A stretch of DNA of 16,000 nt from Actinomycetes bacterium (lineage in GTDB: Bacteria; Actinomycetota; Actinomycetes; Actinomycetales; Microbacteriaceae). Under the pieces are notes generated by a model. The model ran no database searches and was not told the DNA's origin. It saw only the letters and a program-made list of their open reading frames with translations. The DNA lies in contig JAEYZI010000018.1 of NCBI GenBank assembly GCA_023428065.1, positions 1-16,000 on the forward strand, written 5' to 3'. Below are positions 1 through 7,542 of this stretch, one piece after another. Position 1 is the first letter of the stretch, and every line of letters begins with the position of its first letter. A program made the position numbers and the translations under genes.

Positions 1-14
1 CTAAGGAGAAAGAA

Positions 15-410
15 ATGGCCAAGCTCAGCACCGACGAGCTGCTCGAGGCGTTCAAGGAGCTCTCGCTCATCGAGCTGTCCGAGTTCGTGAAGAAGTTCGA
101 GGAGACCTTCGAGGTCACCGCCGCCGCGCCGGTCGCCGTCGCGGCTGCCGCTCCCGCCGCCGGTGGTGCCGGTGGCGCCGCCGAGGAGGCCGAGGAGAAG
201 GACTCGTTCGACGTCGTCCTCGAGTCGGCCGGCGACAAGAAGATCCAGGTCATCAAGGAGGTCCGTGCCCTCACGAACCTCGGCCTGGGCGAGGCGAAGG
301 CCGTCGTCGACGGCGCCCCGAGCACCGTCCTCGAGGGCGCGAACAAGGAGACCGCCGAGAAGGCGAAGGCTCAGCTCGAGGAGGCCGGCGCGACCGTCGT
401 CCTCAAGTAA
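15..410 (+). CDS. rplL: 50S ribosomal protein L7/L12
   Basis: This is the stalk protein of the large ribosomal subunit, which recruits elongation and initiation factors to the GTPase centre. The 131 residues match the family in length and layout. An N-terminal dimerization domain (about 1-34, beginning MAKLSTDELLEAFKELSLIE) is followed by a flexible Ala/Pro/Gly hinge (about 36-56) and the C-terminal factor-binding domain (about 63-131). The latter carries the hallmark VIKEVRALTNLGLGEAK run (79-95) and ends in ATVVLK. The start is fixed by an AAGGAG ribosome binding site at 3-8, six bases ahead of the ATG. In actinobacteria rplL normally follows rplJ in one operon, so rplJ is expected just outside the left edge. 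A hairpin follows the stop. Nothing is unusual. Confidence 0.98.
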   Translation: MAKLSTDELLEAFKELSLIELSEFVKKFEETFEVTAAAPVAVAAAAPAAGGAGGAAEEAEEKDSFDVVLESAGDKKIQVIKEVRALTNLGLGEAKAVVDGAPSTVLEGANKETAEKAKAQLEEAGATVVLK

Positions 411-433
411 GGACGTCGCGCCAGCGACTCATC

Positions 434-467
434 AGGGCGCCGCTCCCCTCCCGGGGGCGGCGCCCTT
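434..467 (+). terminator. Hairpin terminator after rplL
   Basis: AGGGCGCCGC (434-443) pairs perfectly with GCGGCGCCCT (457-466). Beyond a bulged T at 444, CCCC (445-448) pairs with GGGG (453-456) around a TCCC loop. The U tract is only two bases, as is common in high-GC actinobacteria. Its position 24 bases after the rplL stop fits transcription termination or 3'-end protection. Confidence 0.7.
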
Positions 468-525
468 GCGCATCTCCTGGCGCGCCCGCGTTGCCGGATC
501 GTGACCTGTTCGGGGGATACGCGTC

Positions 526-554
526 TTCCGCTCGCGTGGACACTCGCCTAGCGT
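526..554 (+). promoter_or_regulatory. Putative promoter of the sugar importer operon
   Basis: A TAGCGT -10 candidate lies at 549-554, fitting the actinobacterial TANNNT pattern. It sits 17 bases after a weak -35 candidate, TTCCGC (526-531). Transcription would start near 561, inside the palindrome at 559-574, leaving a leader of about 110 bases. The -35 matches the consensus poorly, so the call rests on the -10 and its placement next to the operator. Confidence 0.4.
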
Positions 555-558
555 GGAA

Positions 559-574
559 GTGGAAACGGTTCCCG
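559..574 (+). promoter_or_regulatory. Putative LacI-family operator
   Basis: The core GGAAACGGTTCC (561-572) is a near-perfect 12-base palindrome (GGAA-N-CG-N-TTCC) with a central CpG. This is the form typical of LacI/CcpA-type operators. It lies just downstream of the predicted -10 box and over the predicted start point, the classic place for a repressor. No regulator gene is adjacent. The sequence differs from the repeats near the LacI gene at 14978, so a different regulator is likely. Confidence 0.55.
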
Positions 575-670
575 TCGGCGCGAACGTGACCGCACGGAGC
601 TCTTCCGCCCTGCACCATCCGCACCCCGGTCCGCCACCCGCGGAGCACGGGGCTCAACGAGGAGGGAACT

Positions 671-2023
671 ATGCGTTCACGGGTGAACCGCCGGCTGATG
701 GTCGGTGTCGCGGCGGCGGGAGTCGCCGCGCTCGCGCTCGTCGGGTGTACCGGCGACATCGCGAACGAGGGCCGCGGCGAGGTCGACTGCGGCCCCTACG
801 AGGAGTACGGCACCTTCGAGGGCAAGTCCGTCACGATCGGCGGCACGATCCTCGACCTCGAGGCCGACCGGCTCAACGAGTCGTGGGCCGACTTCGAGCA
901 CTGCACGGGCATCGACATCACCTATCAGGGCACGAGCGAGTTCGAGGCCCAGATCGCGGTGCTCGCGGAGGGCGGCAACGCGCCCGACATCGGCATCGTG
1001 CCGCAGCCCGGCCTCCTCGCCCGGCTCGCGGCGGGCGGATGGCTCATCCCCGCGTCCCAGGGCGTCATCGACAACGTCGACAAGTGGTGGTCCGAGGACT
1101 GGAAGGAATACGGCACGTACGACGGAACGCTCTACGCGGCGCCGCTCATGGCATCCGTCAAGGGCTACGTCTGGTACTCGCCGAGCGACTTCGAGGACAA
1201 CGGCTACGAGATCCCCAAGACCCTCGACGAGCTCATGACGCTCTCCAAGAAGATCGCCTCGACGGGCGCGAAGCCGTGGTGTGTGGGTCTCGAATCGGGA
1301 GAGGCGACCGGCTGGCCCGGCACCGACTGGATCGAGGGCTTCCTGCTCCGCCAGTCCGGACCGGACGTCTACGACCAGTGGGTGACGCACGAGATCCCGT
1401 TCAACTCGGCGCCGGTCATCGAGGCCTTCGACGCAGTGGGCGACTACCTCAAGAACCCCGAGATGGTCAACGGCGGCATCGGCGACGTCTCCACCGAGAT
1501 CAGCGAGCCCTTCCAGACCGCCGGCCTGCCGATCCTCGACGGGGAGTGCTCGCTGCACTACCAGGCCTCGTTCTACGAGACGTTCTGGAACCCGAACGGC
1601 GACGAGGGCAACGTCGTCGCGCCTGACGGCGACGTCTACGCGTTCCTGCTCCCGCCCGTCAACGAGGACGACCCGCAGGCCGTCGTCGGCGGCGGCGAGT
1701 TCCCGGTCGCGTTCCGCGACGCGGAGGAGGTCGAGGCCGTGCGCACCTACCTGTCGAGCGACACGTGGGCCAACAACCGCGTCAAGCTCGGCGGCGTGAT
1801 CTCCGCCAACAAGGGCGTCGACCCCGACAACGCATCGAGCGACCTGCTCAAGCAGTCGATCGAGATCCTCCAGGGCGACACCGTGTTCCGCTTCGACGGC
1901 TCCGACTTCATGCCGGGCGCCGTGGGCGCGGACTCCTTCTGGAAGGGCATCGTCGCGTGGATCGGCGGACAGTCGACGCAGGCCACGGTCGACGCGATCG
2001 AGGCGAGCTGGCCCACGAGCTGA
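671..2023 (+). CDS. Carbohydrate ABC transporter substrate-binding lipoprotein (AglE-like)
   Basis: This is the extracellular solute receptor of a CUT1-type sugar importer. A basic start (MRSRVNRR), a hydrophobic segment (10-24) and the lipobox LVGC give a lipid-anchored Cys26. The mature part has the two-lobe family-1 layout. The segment around 212-265 (TGWPGTDWIEG, then FNSAPVIEAFDAVGDYL) resembles alpha-glucoside binding proteins of the AglE type, as far as I can recall them. Four further cysteines (40, 78, 204, 293) could form two disulfides outside the cell. The start has a strong GAGGAGGG site at 659-666. Two permeases follow, so this is the first gene of an importer operon; a hairpin in the gap probably raises its level over theirs. 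The sugar is not certain: an alpha-glucoside or another oligosaccharide is the best guess. The annotated start and 450-residue length are normal for the family. Confidence 0.88.
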   Translation: MRSRVNRRLMVGVAAAGVAALALVGCTGDIANEGRGEVDCGPYEEYGTFEGKSVTIGGTILDLEADRLNESWADFEHCTGIDITYQGTSEFEAQIAVLAEGGNAPDIGIVPQPGLLARLAAGGWLIPASQGVIDNVDKWWSEDWKEYGTYDGTLYAAPLMASVKGYVWYSPSDFEDNGYEIPKTLDELMTLSKKIASTGAKPWCVGLESGEATGWPGTDWIEGFLLRQSGPDVYDQWVTHEIPFNSAPVIEAFDAVGDYLKNPEMVNGGIGDVSTEISEPFQTAGLPILDGECSLHYQASFYETFWNPNGDEGNVVAPDGDVYAFLLPPVNEDDPQAVVGGGEFPVAFRDAEEVEAVRTYLSSDTWANNRVKLGGVISANKGVDPDNASSDLLKQSIEILQGDTVFRFDGSDFMPGAVGADSFWKGIVAWIGGQSTQATVDAIEASWPTS

Positions 2024-2043
2024 TCGCCTGATCCCCACCGGAT

Positions 2044-2076
2044 CGGGGGCGGGGCTGTTCCGCAGCCCCGCCCCCG
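2044..2076 (+). terminator. Strong intercistronic hairpin between binding protein and permease genes
   Basis: A perfect 14-bp stem is formed by 2044-2057 and 2063-2076 around the five-base loop TTCCG. Only CTCTAATCTC follows, with no U tract. The position, 20 bases after the binding-protein stop and inside the operon, suggests partial termination or 3' protection of the upstream message. That is a common way to make more receptor than permease. A full terminator would require a new promoter in 2077-2144, and I see no clear one. Confidence 0.65.
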
Positions 2077-2144
2077 CTCTAATCTCGACACAGGGCCCGC
2101 GCCCTGCTCCACCACTTCGACGACGAAGGAAGGCGAGTGACGCG

Positions 2145-3113
2145 ATGACGACAGCGGATCTGATCGGGAAGATCCTGCAACTCCTCATGGGATTGGCGAT
2201 CTTCGCCGTCATCGTCGGGTTGCTGATCTTCTTCATCGACAAGGCGCCCAAGAAGGGGCGCGACTACTGGCAGCTCGTGGGCTTCCTCGCCCCCGCGCTC
2301 ATCCTCCTCGCGATCGGCCTCGTCTACCCGGCCTTCCGCACGCTCGGCCTGTCGTTCGTCGACAAGAGCGGTGACTTCACGTTCGCGAACTTCATCTGGG
2401 CGTTCACGCAGCCCGCCGCCATCCGCACCCTCATCAACACGATCATCTGGGTCGCGCTCGTGCCGACCATCTCGACGGCGCTCGGGCTCGCCTATGCGGT
2501 GTTCATCGACCGTTCGCGCGGGGAGCGCGTCTACAAGGCGCTCGTCTTCATGCCCATGGCGATCTCGTTCGTGGGCGCCGGCATCATCTGGAAGTTCGTC
2601 TACGAGTACCGCTCCGCGGGCCGCGAGCAGATCGGCCTCTTCAACGCGATCGCGGTGGCCTTCGGCGGGGAGCCCGTGCAGTGGCTGCAGACCGACCCGA
2701 TCAACACCTTCCTGCTCATCCTCGTGATGATCTGGATCCAGACCGGGTTCGCGATGGTCGTGCTCTCGGCGGCCATCAAGGGCATCCCGACCGAGCAGAT
2801 CGAGGCCGCGCAGCTCGACGGCACCAACGCGTGGCAGCGGTTCCGCAACGTGACCGTGCCCGGCATCCGCGGCTCGCTCGTCGTCGTGTTGACGACGATC
2901 TCGATCGCGACGCTCAAGGTCTTCGACATCGTGCGCACCATGACCGCCGGAAACTTCAACACGAGCGTCATCGCGAATGAGATGTACACGCAGGCGTTCC
3001 GGGCGTCGGAGGTGGGGCGCGGATCGGCGCTCGCCATCATCCTGTTCGTGCTCGTGCTGCCGATCGTCGTCTACAACGTCAACGTGCTCCGCAAGCAGAG
3101 GGAGATCCGATGA
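2145..3113 (+). CDS. Sugar ABC transporter permease (AglF/MalF-like)
   Basis: This is one of the two inner-membrane channel subunits of a CUT1 sugar importer. The 322 residues show an extra N-terminal membrane helix (about 10-31) and a second helix at 44-62 (LVGFLAPALILLAIGLVYP). Further helices follow at about 97-120, 132-153, 187-209, 244-260 and 294-312. The cytoplasmic EAA loop that docks on the ATPase is clear at 220-240 (EAAQLDGTNAWQRFRNVTVPG). The ATG at 2145 has AAGGAAGG at 2126-2133, a slightly long spacing. It lies between the binding-protein gene and the second permease, whose start overlaps its stop. AglF/GtsB-like subunits share the longer N-terminus. Function is confident; substrate is not. 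Confidence 0.92.
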   Translation: MTTADLIGKILQLLMGLAIFAVIVGLLIFFIDKAPKKGRDYWQLVGFLAPALILLAIGLVYPAFRTLGLSFVDKSGDFTFANFIWAFTQPAAIRTLINTIIWVALVPTISTALGLAYAVFIDRSRGERVYKALVFMPMAISFVGAGIIWKFVYEYRSAGREQIGLFNAIAVAFGGEPVQWLQTDPINTFLLILVMIWIQTGFAMVVLSAAIKGIPTEQIEAAQLDGTNAWQRFRNVTVPGIRGSLVVVLTTISIATLKVFDIVRTMTAGNFNTSVIANEMYTQAFRASEVGRGSALAIILFVLVLPIVVYNVNVLRKQREIR

Positions 3114-4141
3114 GCGCCATCGACGCGGGCTCCGCCCGCGGCAAGGGGATCGCGGCGAGCAGCGTCGCCCCGGCCGACCTGCCGGTGAAGAAGGGCGAGG
3201 GCGAGATCGAGCTGGCCGTCGAGGGTCGCGGCGGAAAGGCGAAGCGCGTCAAGCAGCGCCTCACCTCGCGCGGCGCGACGGTCGCGGCGCTCGTCATCGC
3301 CGTGCTCTGGACGATCCCGACCTTCGGCCTGCTCATCTCGTCGTTCCGGCCGGCCGAGCTCATCCTCAACACGGGCTGGTGGACGATCTTCCAGAACCCG
3401 GGGTTCACGCTCGACAACTACCGTGACGTGCTGCTCTCGCCGTCGCAGTCGTCGCCGCAGCTCGGCGCCTACTTCGTCAACTCGCTCTTCATCGCGATCC
3501 CGTCGACCCTCTTCCCGCTCGTCTTCGCGTCGATGGCCGCGTACGCCTTCGCGTGGATGCGGTTCAAGTGGGTCAACTGGCTCTTCATCTTCGTGTTCGC
3601 CCTGCAGATCGTGCCGCTGCAGATGGCCCTCGTGCCGCTCCTGCAGTTCTTCTCGACCTACCTCAAGCCGGGCCAGATCTGGCTGCACGAGGTCATCCCG
3701 ATGATCCCGGTGCAGAACTACCTGCCGATCTGGATCGCGCACACGATGTTCGCGCTCCCGCTCGCGATCTTCCTGCTGCACAACTTCATCTCGGAAATCC
3801 CGGGCGACGTCATCGAGGCGGCGCGCGTGGACGGTGCCACGCACGGGCAGATCTTCTTCCGCATCGTGCTGCCTCTCGCGATCCCGGCCCTCGCCTCCGT
3901 CGCCATCTTCCAGTTCCTGTGGGTGTGGAACGACCTGCTCGTGGCCCTCATCTTCTCGGGCGGCACGCAGGACGCCGCGCCGCTCACCCAACGATTGGCC
4001 GAGATGGTCGGATCGCGCGGCCAGGAGTGGCAGCGGCTCACGGCCGGTGCGTTCGTGTCGCTCGTCGTGCCGCTCATCGTGTTCTTCTCGCTGCAGCGCT
4101 ACTTCGTGCGGGGGCTGCTCGCGGGATCCACGAAGGGATAG
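3110..4141 (+). CDS. Carbohydrate ABC transporter permease (AglG/MalG-like)
   Basis: This is the second channel subunit, pairing with the product of the preceding gene. The ATG overlaps the upstream stop as ATGA, which implies coupled translation in equal amounts. A long hydrophilic, basic N-terminal tail (1-52) precedes helix 1 (about 57-77, VAALVIAVLWTIPTFGLLIS). The other helices lie at about 121-147, 156-179, 206-226, 256-281 and 311-327. The EAA loop is at 236-256 (EAARVDGATHGQIFFRIVLP). The 343 residues exceed a plain MalG because of the tail and a longer loop around 180-205, features shared with AglG-type proteins. No ATPase gene follows, so a shared MsiK/UgpC/MsmX-type ATPase encoded elsewhere is expected. 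A 7-bp hairpin lies in codons 5-11. Confidence 0.92.
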   Translation: MSAIDAGSARGKGIAASSVAPADLPVKKGEGEIELAVEGRGGKAKRVKQRLTSRGATVAALVIAVLWTIPTFGLLISSFRPAELILNTGWWTIFQNPGFTLDNYRDVLLSPSQSSPQLGAYFVNSLFIAIPSTLFPLVFASMAAYAFAWMRFKWVNWLFIFVFALQIVPLQMALVPLLQFFSTYLKPGQIWLHEVIPMIPVQNYLPIWIAHTMFALPLAIFLLHNFISEIPGDVIEAARVDGATHGQIFFRIVLPLAIPALASVAIFQFLWVWNDLLVALIFSGGTQDAAPLTQRLAEMVGSRGQEWQRLTAGAFVSLVVPLIVFFSLQRYFVRGLLAGSTKG

Positions 4142-4183
4142 GCCTCCGCTCCGGGCGAGCCGGTGCGCCGTCGGGCGAGTGCA

Positions 4184-4195
4184 TAGGCTCGACCC
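4184..4195 (+). promoter_or_regulatory. -10 box for leaderless transcription of the ABC exporter gene
   Basis: TAGGCT at 4184-4189 is followed by exactly six bases and then ATG at 4196. A start point 6-7 bases after a -10 box would place the first transcribed base at or next to the A of the start codon. No ribosome binding site precedes the gene. The same hexamer and spacing recur before the genes at 6145 and 10867. Confidence 0.65.
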
Positions 4196-6058
4196 ATGAG
4201 CATGGGCGGCGGCCGCGGCGGCGTGATGCGCGGGGGCGTCGGCAGCCGGGACGCCGAGGTGCAGCGCGCCGAGAACGCCGCAGCGCCCCGCATCCCGCAC
4301 CTCTACCGCCGCATCGGCGAGCTTTTCGCGCCGTACCGCGTCGACCTCTCGGTGACGATCGCGCTCGTGCTCGTCTCCGCGGCACTCGGGGTGCTGCCGC
4401 CCCTCCTCACCCAGCGGGCTTTCGACGACGGGCTCTTCCCTCCCGCGGGCAGGCCGGATGTGCCCGTGCTGCTCTGGCTCGTGGGCGCCATGATCGCCCT
4501 GTGGCTCGTGTCGGCCGCGCTCGGGGTGTGGCAGACGTACCTCACGGCGAAGGTCGGCAACTCGGTCATGGGCGCCCTCCGGGTGCGGCTCTTCAGTCAC
4601 CTGCAGGCGATGGAGCTCGGCTTCTTCACGCGCACGAAGACGGGCGTCATCCAGTCGCGGCTGCAGAACGACGTGGGCGGCGTCGCATCCGTGCTCAACA
4701 ACACGATCTCGAGCGTCGTCGGCAACACCGTGACGGTCATCGGCGCGCTCGTCGCGATGCTGCTGCTCAGCTGGCAGCTCACCGTCGTGGCGGTCGTGCT
4801 GCTGCCCGTGCTCGTGCTCGCGCAGCGGCGCGTGGGCCAGGTGCGGGCGCGCATCGCGACGCGCACGCAGGAGTCGCTGTCGGAGATGACGGCGATCACG
4901 CAGGAGACCCTCTCGGTGTCGGGCATCCTCCTCGCGAAGACCTTCAACCGGCAGCCCGCCGAGATCACGCGCTACTCGTCCGAGAACGACCGGCAGATCG
5001 AGCTGCAGGTGCGGCAGCAGATGTCGGGCCAGTGGTTCTTCGCGATCGTCGGCGTCTTCATGTCGGTCGTGCCCGCCGTCGTCTACCTCGTGGCGGCCTG
5101 GCTCATCCTGCGCGACGTGCCCGTGACCGCCGGCACGATCGTCGCTTTCACGACCGTGCAGGCGCGGCTCATGTTCCCGCTCATGGGGCTCCTCCGGGTC
5201 GCGCTCGACCTGCAGACCTCGCGGGCGCTCTTCGCGCGCATCTTCGAATATCTCGACCTCGTGCCCTCGATCACGGACGCCCCCGGCGCGCGCGACGTGG
5301 ACCTCGTCCGGCTCGGGGAGGTGGAGTTCCGGGACGTGACCTTCCGGTATCCGGATGCCGCGCCGGATGCCCCCGGCACCCTGCAGGACGTGTCGTTCCG
5401 CATCGAGCCGGGGCAGTACGTCGCGTTCGTCGGCCCCTCGGGCGCGGGCAAGACGACGGTGTCGTATCTCGTGCCGCGGCTCTACGAGACCACCGAGGGC
5501 GCCGTGCTCTTCGCGGGCGACGACGTGCGCGAGCTGCGGCACGCCTCGCTCGTCGACCACGTCGGCGTCGTGAGTCAGGAGACCTACCTCTTCCACGCGA
5601 CGATCGCCGAGAACCTGCGCTACGCGAAGCCCGACGCGACGGATGCCGAGCTCGAGACCGCGTGCCGCTCCGCCAACATCCACGACACGATCGCGCGCTT
5701 CCCCGACGGCTACGACACGGTCGTGGGGGAGCGGGGCTACCGCCTCTCGGGCGGCGAGAAGCAGCGCGTGGCGATCGCCCGCGTGCTGCTCAAGGATCCC
5801 GCGGTGCTCATCCTCGACGAGGCGACGAGCGCCCTCGACACCGTCTCGGAGCGCATCGTGCAGGGCGCGCTCGACGCCGCCGCGCGAGGTCGAACGACGA
5901 TCGCGATCGCGCACCGTCTCTCGACCGTCGTCGACGCGGATGTCATCCACGTCGTGCGGGCGGGGCGCATCGTCGAGTCGGGCACCCACGCCCAGCTGCT
6001 CGCGCTCGACGGCGAGTACGCGCGCCTGTTCGCGGAGCAGCTCACCGCGGCCGTGTGA
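4196..6058 (+). CDS. ABC exporter, fused membrane and ATPase domains
   Basis: This is a half-size exporter (620 residues) that should work as a dimer in the membrane. The N-terminal 40 residues are Gly/Arg-rich. Six membrane helices span roughly 52-74, 90-112, 168-190, 192-212, 279-302 and 308-330. The ATPase domain (about 373-610) is complete: Walker A GPSGAGKTT (413-421), Q-loop Gln461, signature LSGGE (517-521), Walker B VLILDEATSALD (537-548) with catalytic Glu542, and switch His573. All catalytic residues are intact, so it could be a homodimer; no partner half-transporter is nearby. Close relatives are called multidrug or lipid exporters (MsbA/BmrA type), but the sequence does not show the substrate. 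It is transcribed from its own predicted leaderless promoter, apart from the sugar importer operon upstream. Confidence 0.92.
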   Translation: MSMGGGRGGVMRGGVGSRDAEVQRAENAAAPRIPHLYRRIGELFAPYRVDLSVTIALVLVSAALGVLPPLLTQRAFDDGLFPPAGRPDVPVLLWLVGAMIALWLVSAALGVWQTYLTAKVGNSVMGALRVRLFSHLQAMELGFFTRTKTGVIQSRLQNDVGGVASVLNNTISSVVGNTVTVIGALVAMLLLSWQLTVVAVVLLPVLVLAQRRVGQVRARIATRTQESLSEMTAITQETLSVSGILLAKTFNRQPAEITRYSSENDRQIELQVRQQMSGQWFFAIVGVFMSVVPAVVYLVAAWLILRDVPVTAGTIVAFTTVQARLMFPLMGLLRVALDLQTSRALFARIFEYLDLVPSITDAPGARDVDLVRLGEVEFRDVTFRYPDAAPDAPGTLQDVSFRIEPGQYVAFVGPSGAGKTTVSYLVPRLYETTEGAVLFAGDDVRELRHASLVDHVGVVSQETYLFHATIAENLRYAKPDATDAELETACRSANIHDTIARFPDGYDTVVGERGYRLSGGEKQRVAIARVLLKDPAVLILDEATSALDTVSERIVQGALDAAARGRTTIAIAHRLSTVVDADVIHVVRAGRIVESGTHAQLLALDGEYARLFAEQLTAAV

Positions 6059-6065
6059 CGCGGCA

Positions 6066-6108
6066 CCGGCTCCCGCCGATCCGGGGGCCGGCGAGGGCTC
6101 AGCAGCCC
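6066..6108 (+). terminator. Possible hairpins after the ABC exporter gene
   Basis: Two small stem-loops lie between the exporter stop and the cbs promoter: CCGGC (6066-6070) with GCCGG (6087-6091), and GGGCT (6095-6099) with AGCCC (6104-6108) around a CAGC loop. Neither has a U tract. They may end the exporter transcript, but stems this short arise easily by chance in such GC-rich DNA. Confidence 0.3.
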
Positions 6109-6132
6109 GGGTAACACGCGGGGACACGCCGG

Positions 6133-6144
6133 TAGGCTCGGGGG
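6133..6144 (+). promoter_or_regulatory. -10 box for leaderless transcription of cbs
   Basis: TAGGCT at 6133-6138, six bases, then ATG at 6145. Spacing and hexamer are identical to those before the genes at 4196 and 10867. The five-G run just before the ATG is not a convincing ribosome binding site. A -35 element is not obvious. Confidence 0.65.
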
Positions 6145-7506
6145 ATGAAGTATGCCGAGACGGTGCTCGACCTCGTCGGGAACACCCCCCTCGTGAAGCT
6201 CAACCGCGTGACCGAGGGCATCCGCGCCACGGTGCTCGTGAAGGTCGAGTACGTGAACCCGGGCGGCAGCTCGAAGGACCGCATCGCGCAGCGGATCGTC
6301 GACGCCGCCGAGCGCGAGGGCAAGCTGCTGCCGGGGGGCACGATCGTCGAGCCGACGTCCGGCAACACCGGCATCGGGCTCGCGCTCGTCGCGCAGCAGC
6401 GCGGCTATCGCTGCGTCTTCGTGTGCCCCGACAAGGTCTCCGAGGACAAGATCAACACCCTCAAGGCCTACGGCGCCGAGGTCGTCGTGTGCCCGACCTC
6501 GGTCGCGCCCGAGAGCCCCGACTCCTACTACTCCGTGAGCGACCGCCTCGCGCGTGAGATCCCCGGCGCCTTCAAGCCCGACCAGTACTCCAACCCCAAC
6601 GGGCCGCTCAGCCACTACGAGACCACGGGTCCCGAGATCTGGCGCGACACCGACGGCAAGGTCACCCACTACGTCGCCGGCGTCGGCACGGGCGGAACGA
6701 TCTCGGGCGCGGGGAAGTACCTCAAGGAGCAGAACCCCGCCATCACGGTGATCGGCGCCGACCCGGAGGGCTCCGTCTATTCGGGCGGCACGGGTCGCCC
6801 GTACCTCGTGGAGGGTGTCGGCGAGGACTTCTGGCCGACCGCCTACGACCCGACCGTCGTCGACGAGATCATCGCGAGCTCGGACGCCGAGTCGTTCGAG
6901 ATGACGCGTCGCCTCGCGCGCGAGGAGGGGCTGCTCGTGGGCGGGTCCTCGGGGCTCGCCGTGGCATCCGGCCTCAAGGCGGCGAAGCACCTCGGGCCCG
7001 ACGACGTCATGGTCATCCTGCTCCCGGACGGCGGCCGCGGCTACCTCGGCAAGGTCTTCAACGACCGCTGGATGCGCTCCTACGGCTTCCTGCCCGCCGA
7101 GGGTGAGAAGACGGTCGCCGACCTCGTGGGCACCAAGGAGCCCGAGCTCGAGGGTCTCGTGCACGTGCACCCGAGCGACACGGTGCGCCACGTGATCGAC
7201 AAGATGCGCCGCTTCGACATCTCGCAGATGCCCGTGCTGTCGGCCGAGCCGCCCGTCGTCATGGGCGAGGTCGTCGGCTCGATCGACGAGCAGAGCCTCA
7301 TCGACGCCGTCTTCCACGGCGACGCGAAGATGACGGATGCGCTGGCCGCGTTCGTGCGCCCGCCGCTTCCGCTCATCGGCATGAACGACTCGGTCACGGC
7401 GGCGCGCGACGCGCTCGTCGACGCCGACGCCCTCCTCGTGACCGCGGACGGCAAGCCCGCCGCGGTCGTCACCCGGCACGACCTGCTCGCCTTCCTCGCC
7501 GAGTAG
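6145..7506 (+). CDS. cbs: Cystathionine beta-synthase
   Basis: This cytoplasmic PLP enzyme condenses serine and homocysteine to cystathionine, the first step of reverse transsulfuration. The 453 residues have a fold-type II catalytic domain (about 1-315) with the PLP lysine in NPGGSSKDR (Lys44). The cofactor-binding TSGNTG (71-76) and the phosphate loop GTGGT (181-185) are both present. A pair of CBS modules follows (about 325-390 and 395-453), the second ending in AAVVTRHDLLAFLAE. The length and layout match mycobacterial Cbs. The CBS pair separates it from cysteine synthase CysK, which is only about 310 residues long. The metB-type gene begins 36 bases downstream on the same strand, indicating a shared transcript. 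Start choice is supported by the leaderless promoter. Confidence 0.94.
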   Translation: MKYAETVLDLVGNTPLVKLNRVTEGIRATVLVKVEYVNPGGSSKDRIAQRIVDAAEREGKLLPGGTIVEPTSGNTGIGLALVAQQRGYRCVFVCPDKVSEDKINTLKAYGAEVVVCPTSVAPESPDSYYSVSDRLAREIPGAFKPDQYSNPNGPLSHYETTGPEIWRDTDGKVTHYVAGVGTGGTISGAGKYLKEQNPAITVIGADPEGSVYSGGTGRPYLVEGVGEDFWPTAYDPTVVDEIIASSDAESFEMTRRLAREEGLLVGGSSGLAVASGLKAAKHLGPDDVMVILLPDGGRGYLGKVFNDRWMRSYGFLPAEGEKTVADLVGTKEPELEGLVHVHPSDTVRHVIDKMRRFDISQMPVLSAEPPVVMGEVVGSIDEQSLIDAVFHGDAKMTDALAAFVRPPLPLIGMNDSVTAARDALVDADALLVTADGKPAAVVTRHDLLAFLAE

Positions 7507-7542
7507 TCCGCGCCCCCCGAACGGATCAGAACAGAGAGTTCC

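Noticed and set aside
4196..6058. ABC protein as the missing ATPase of the sugar importer
   Set aside because: It has its own six-helix exporter membrane domain fused to the ATPase and its own predicted promoter, so it is not a MalK/MsiK-type subunit.
3553..6114. 853-residue open frame on the plus strand
   Set aside because: This is the +1-type shadow of the permease and exporter genes; Arg/Ala/Pro-rich and without motifs.
3071..6127. 1018-residue open frame on the minus strand
   Set aside because: It lies opposite the second permease and ABC exporter genes, both with clear family motifs. Its translation is Arg/Asp/Glu/His-rich low-complexity sequence, typical of the antisense frame of GC-rich genes.
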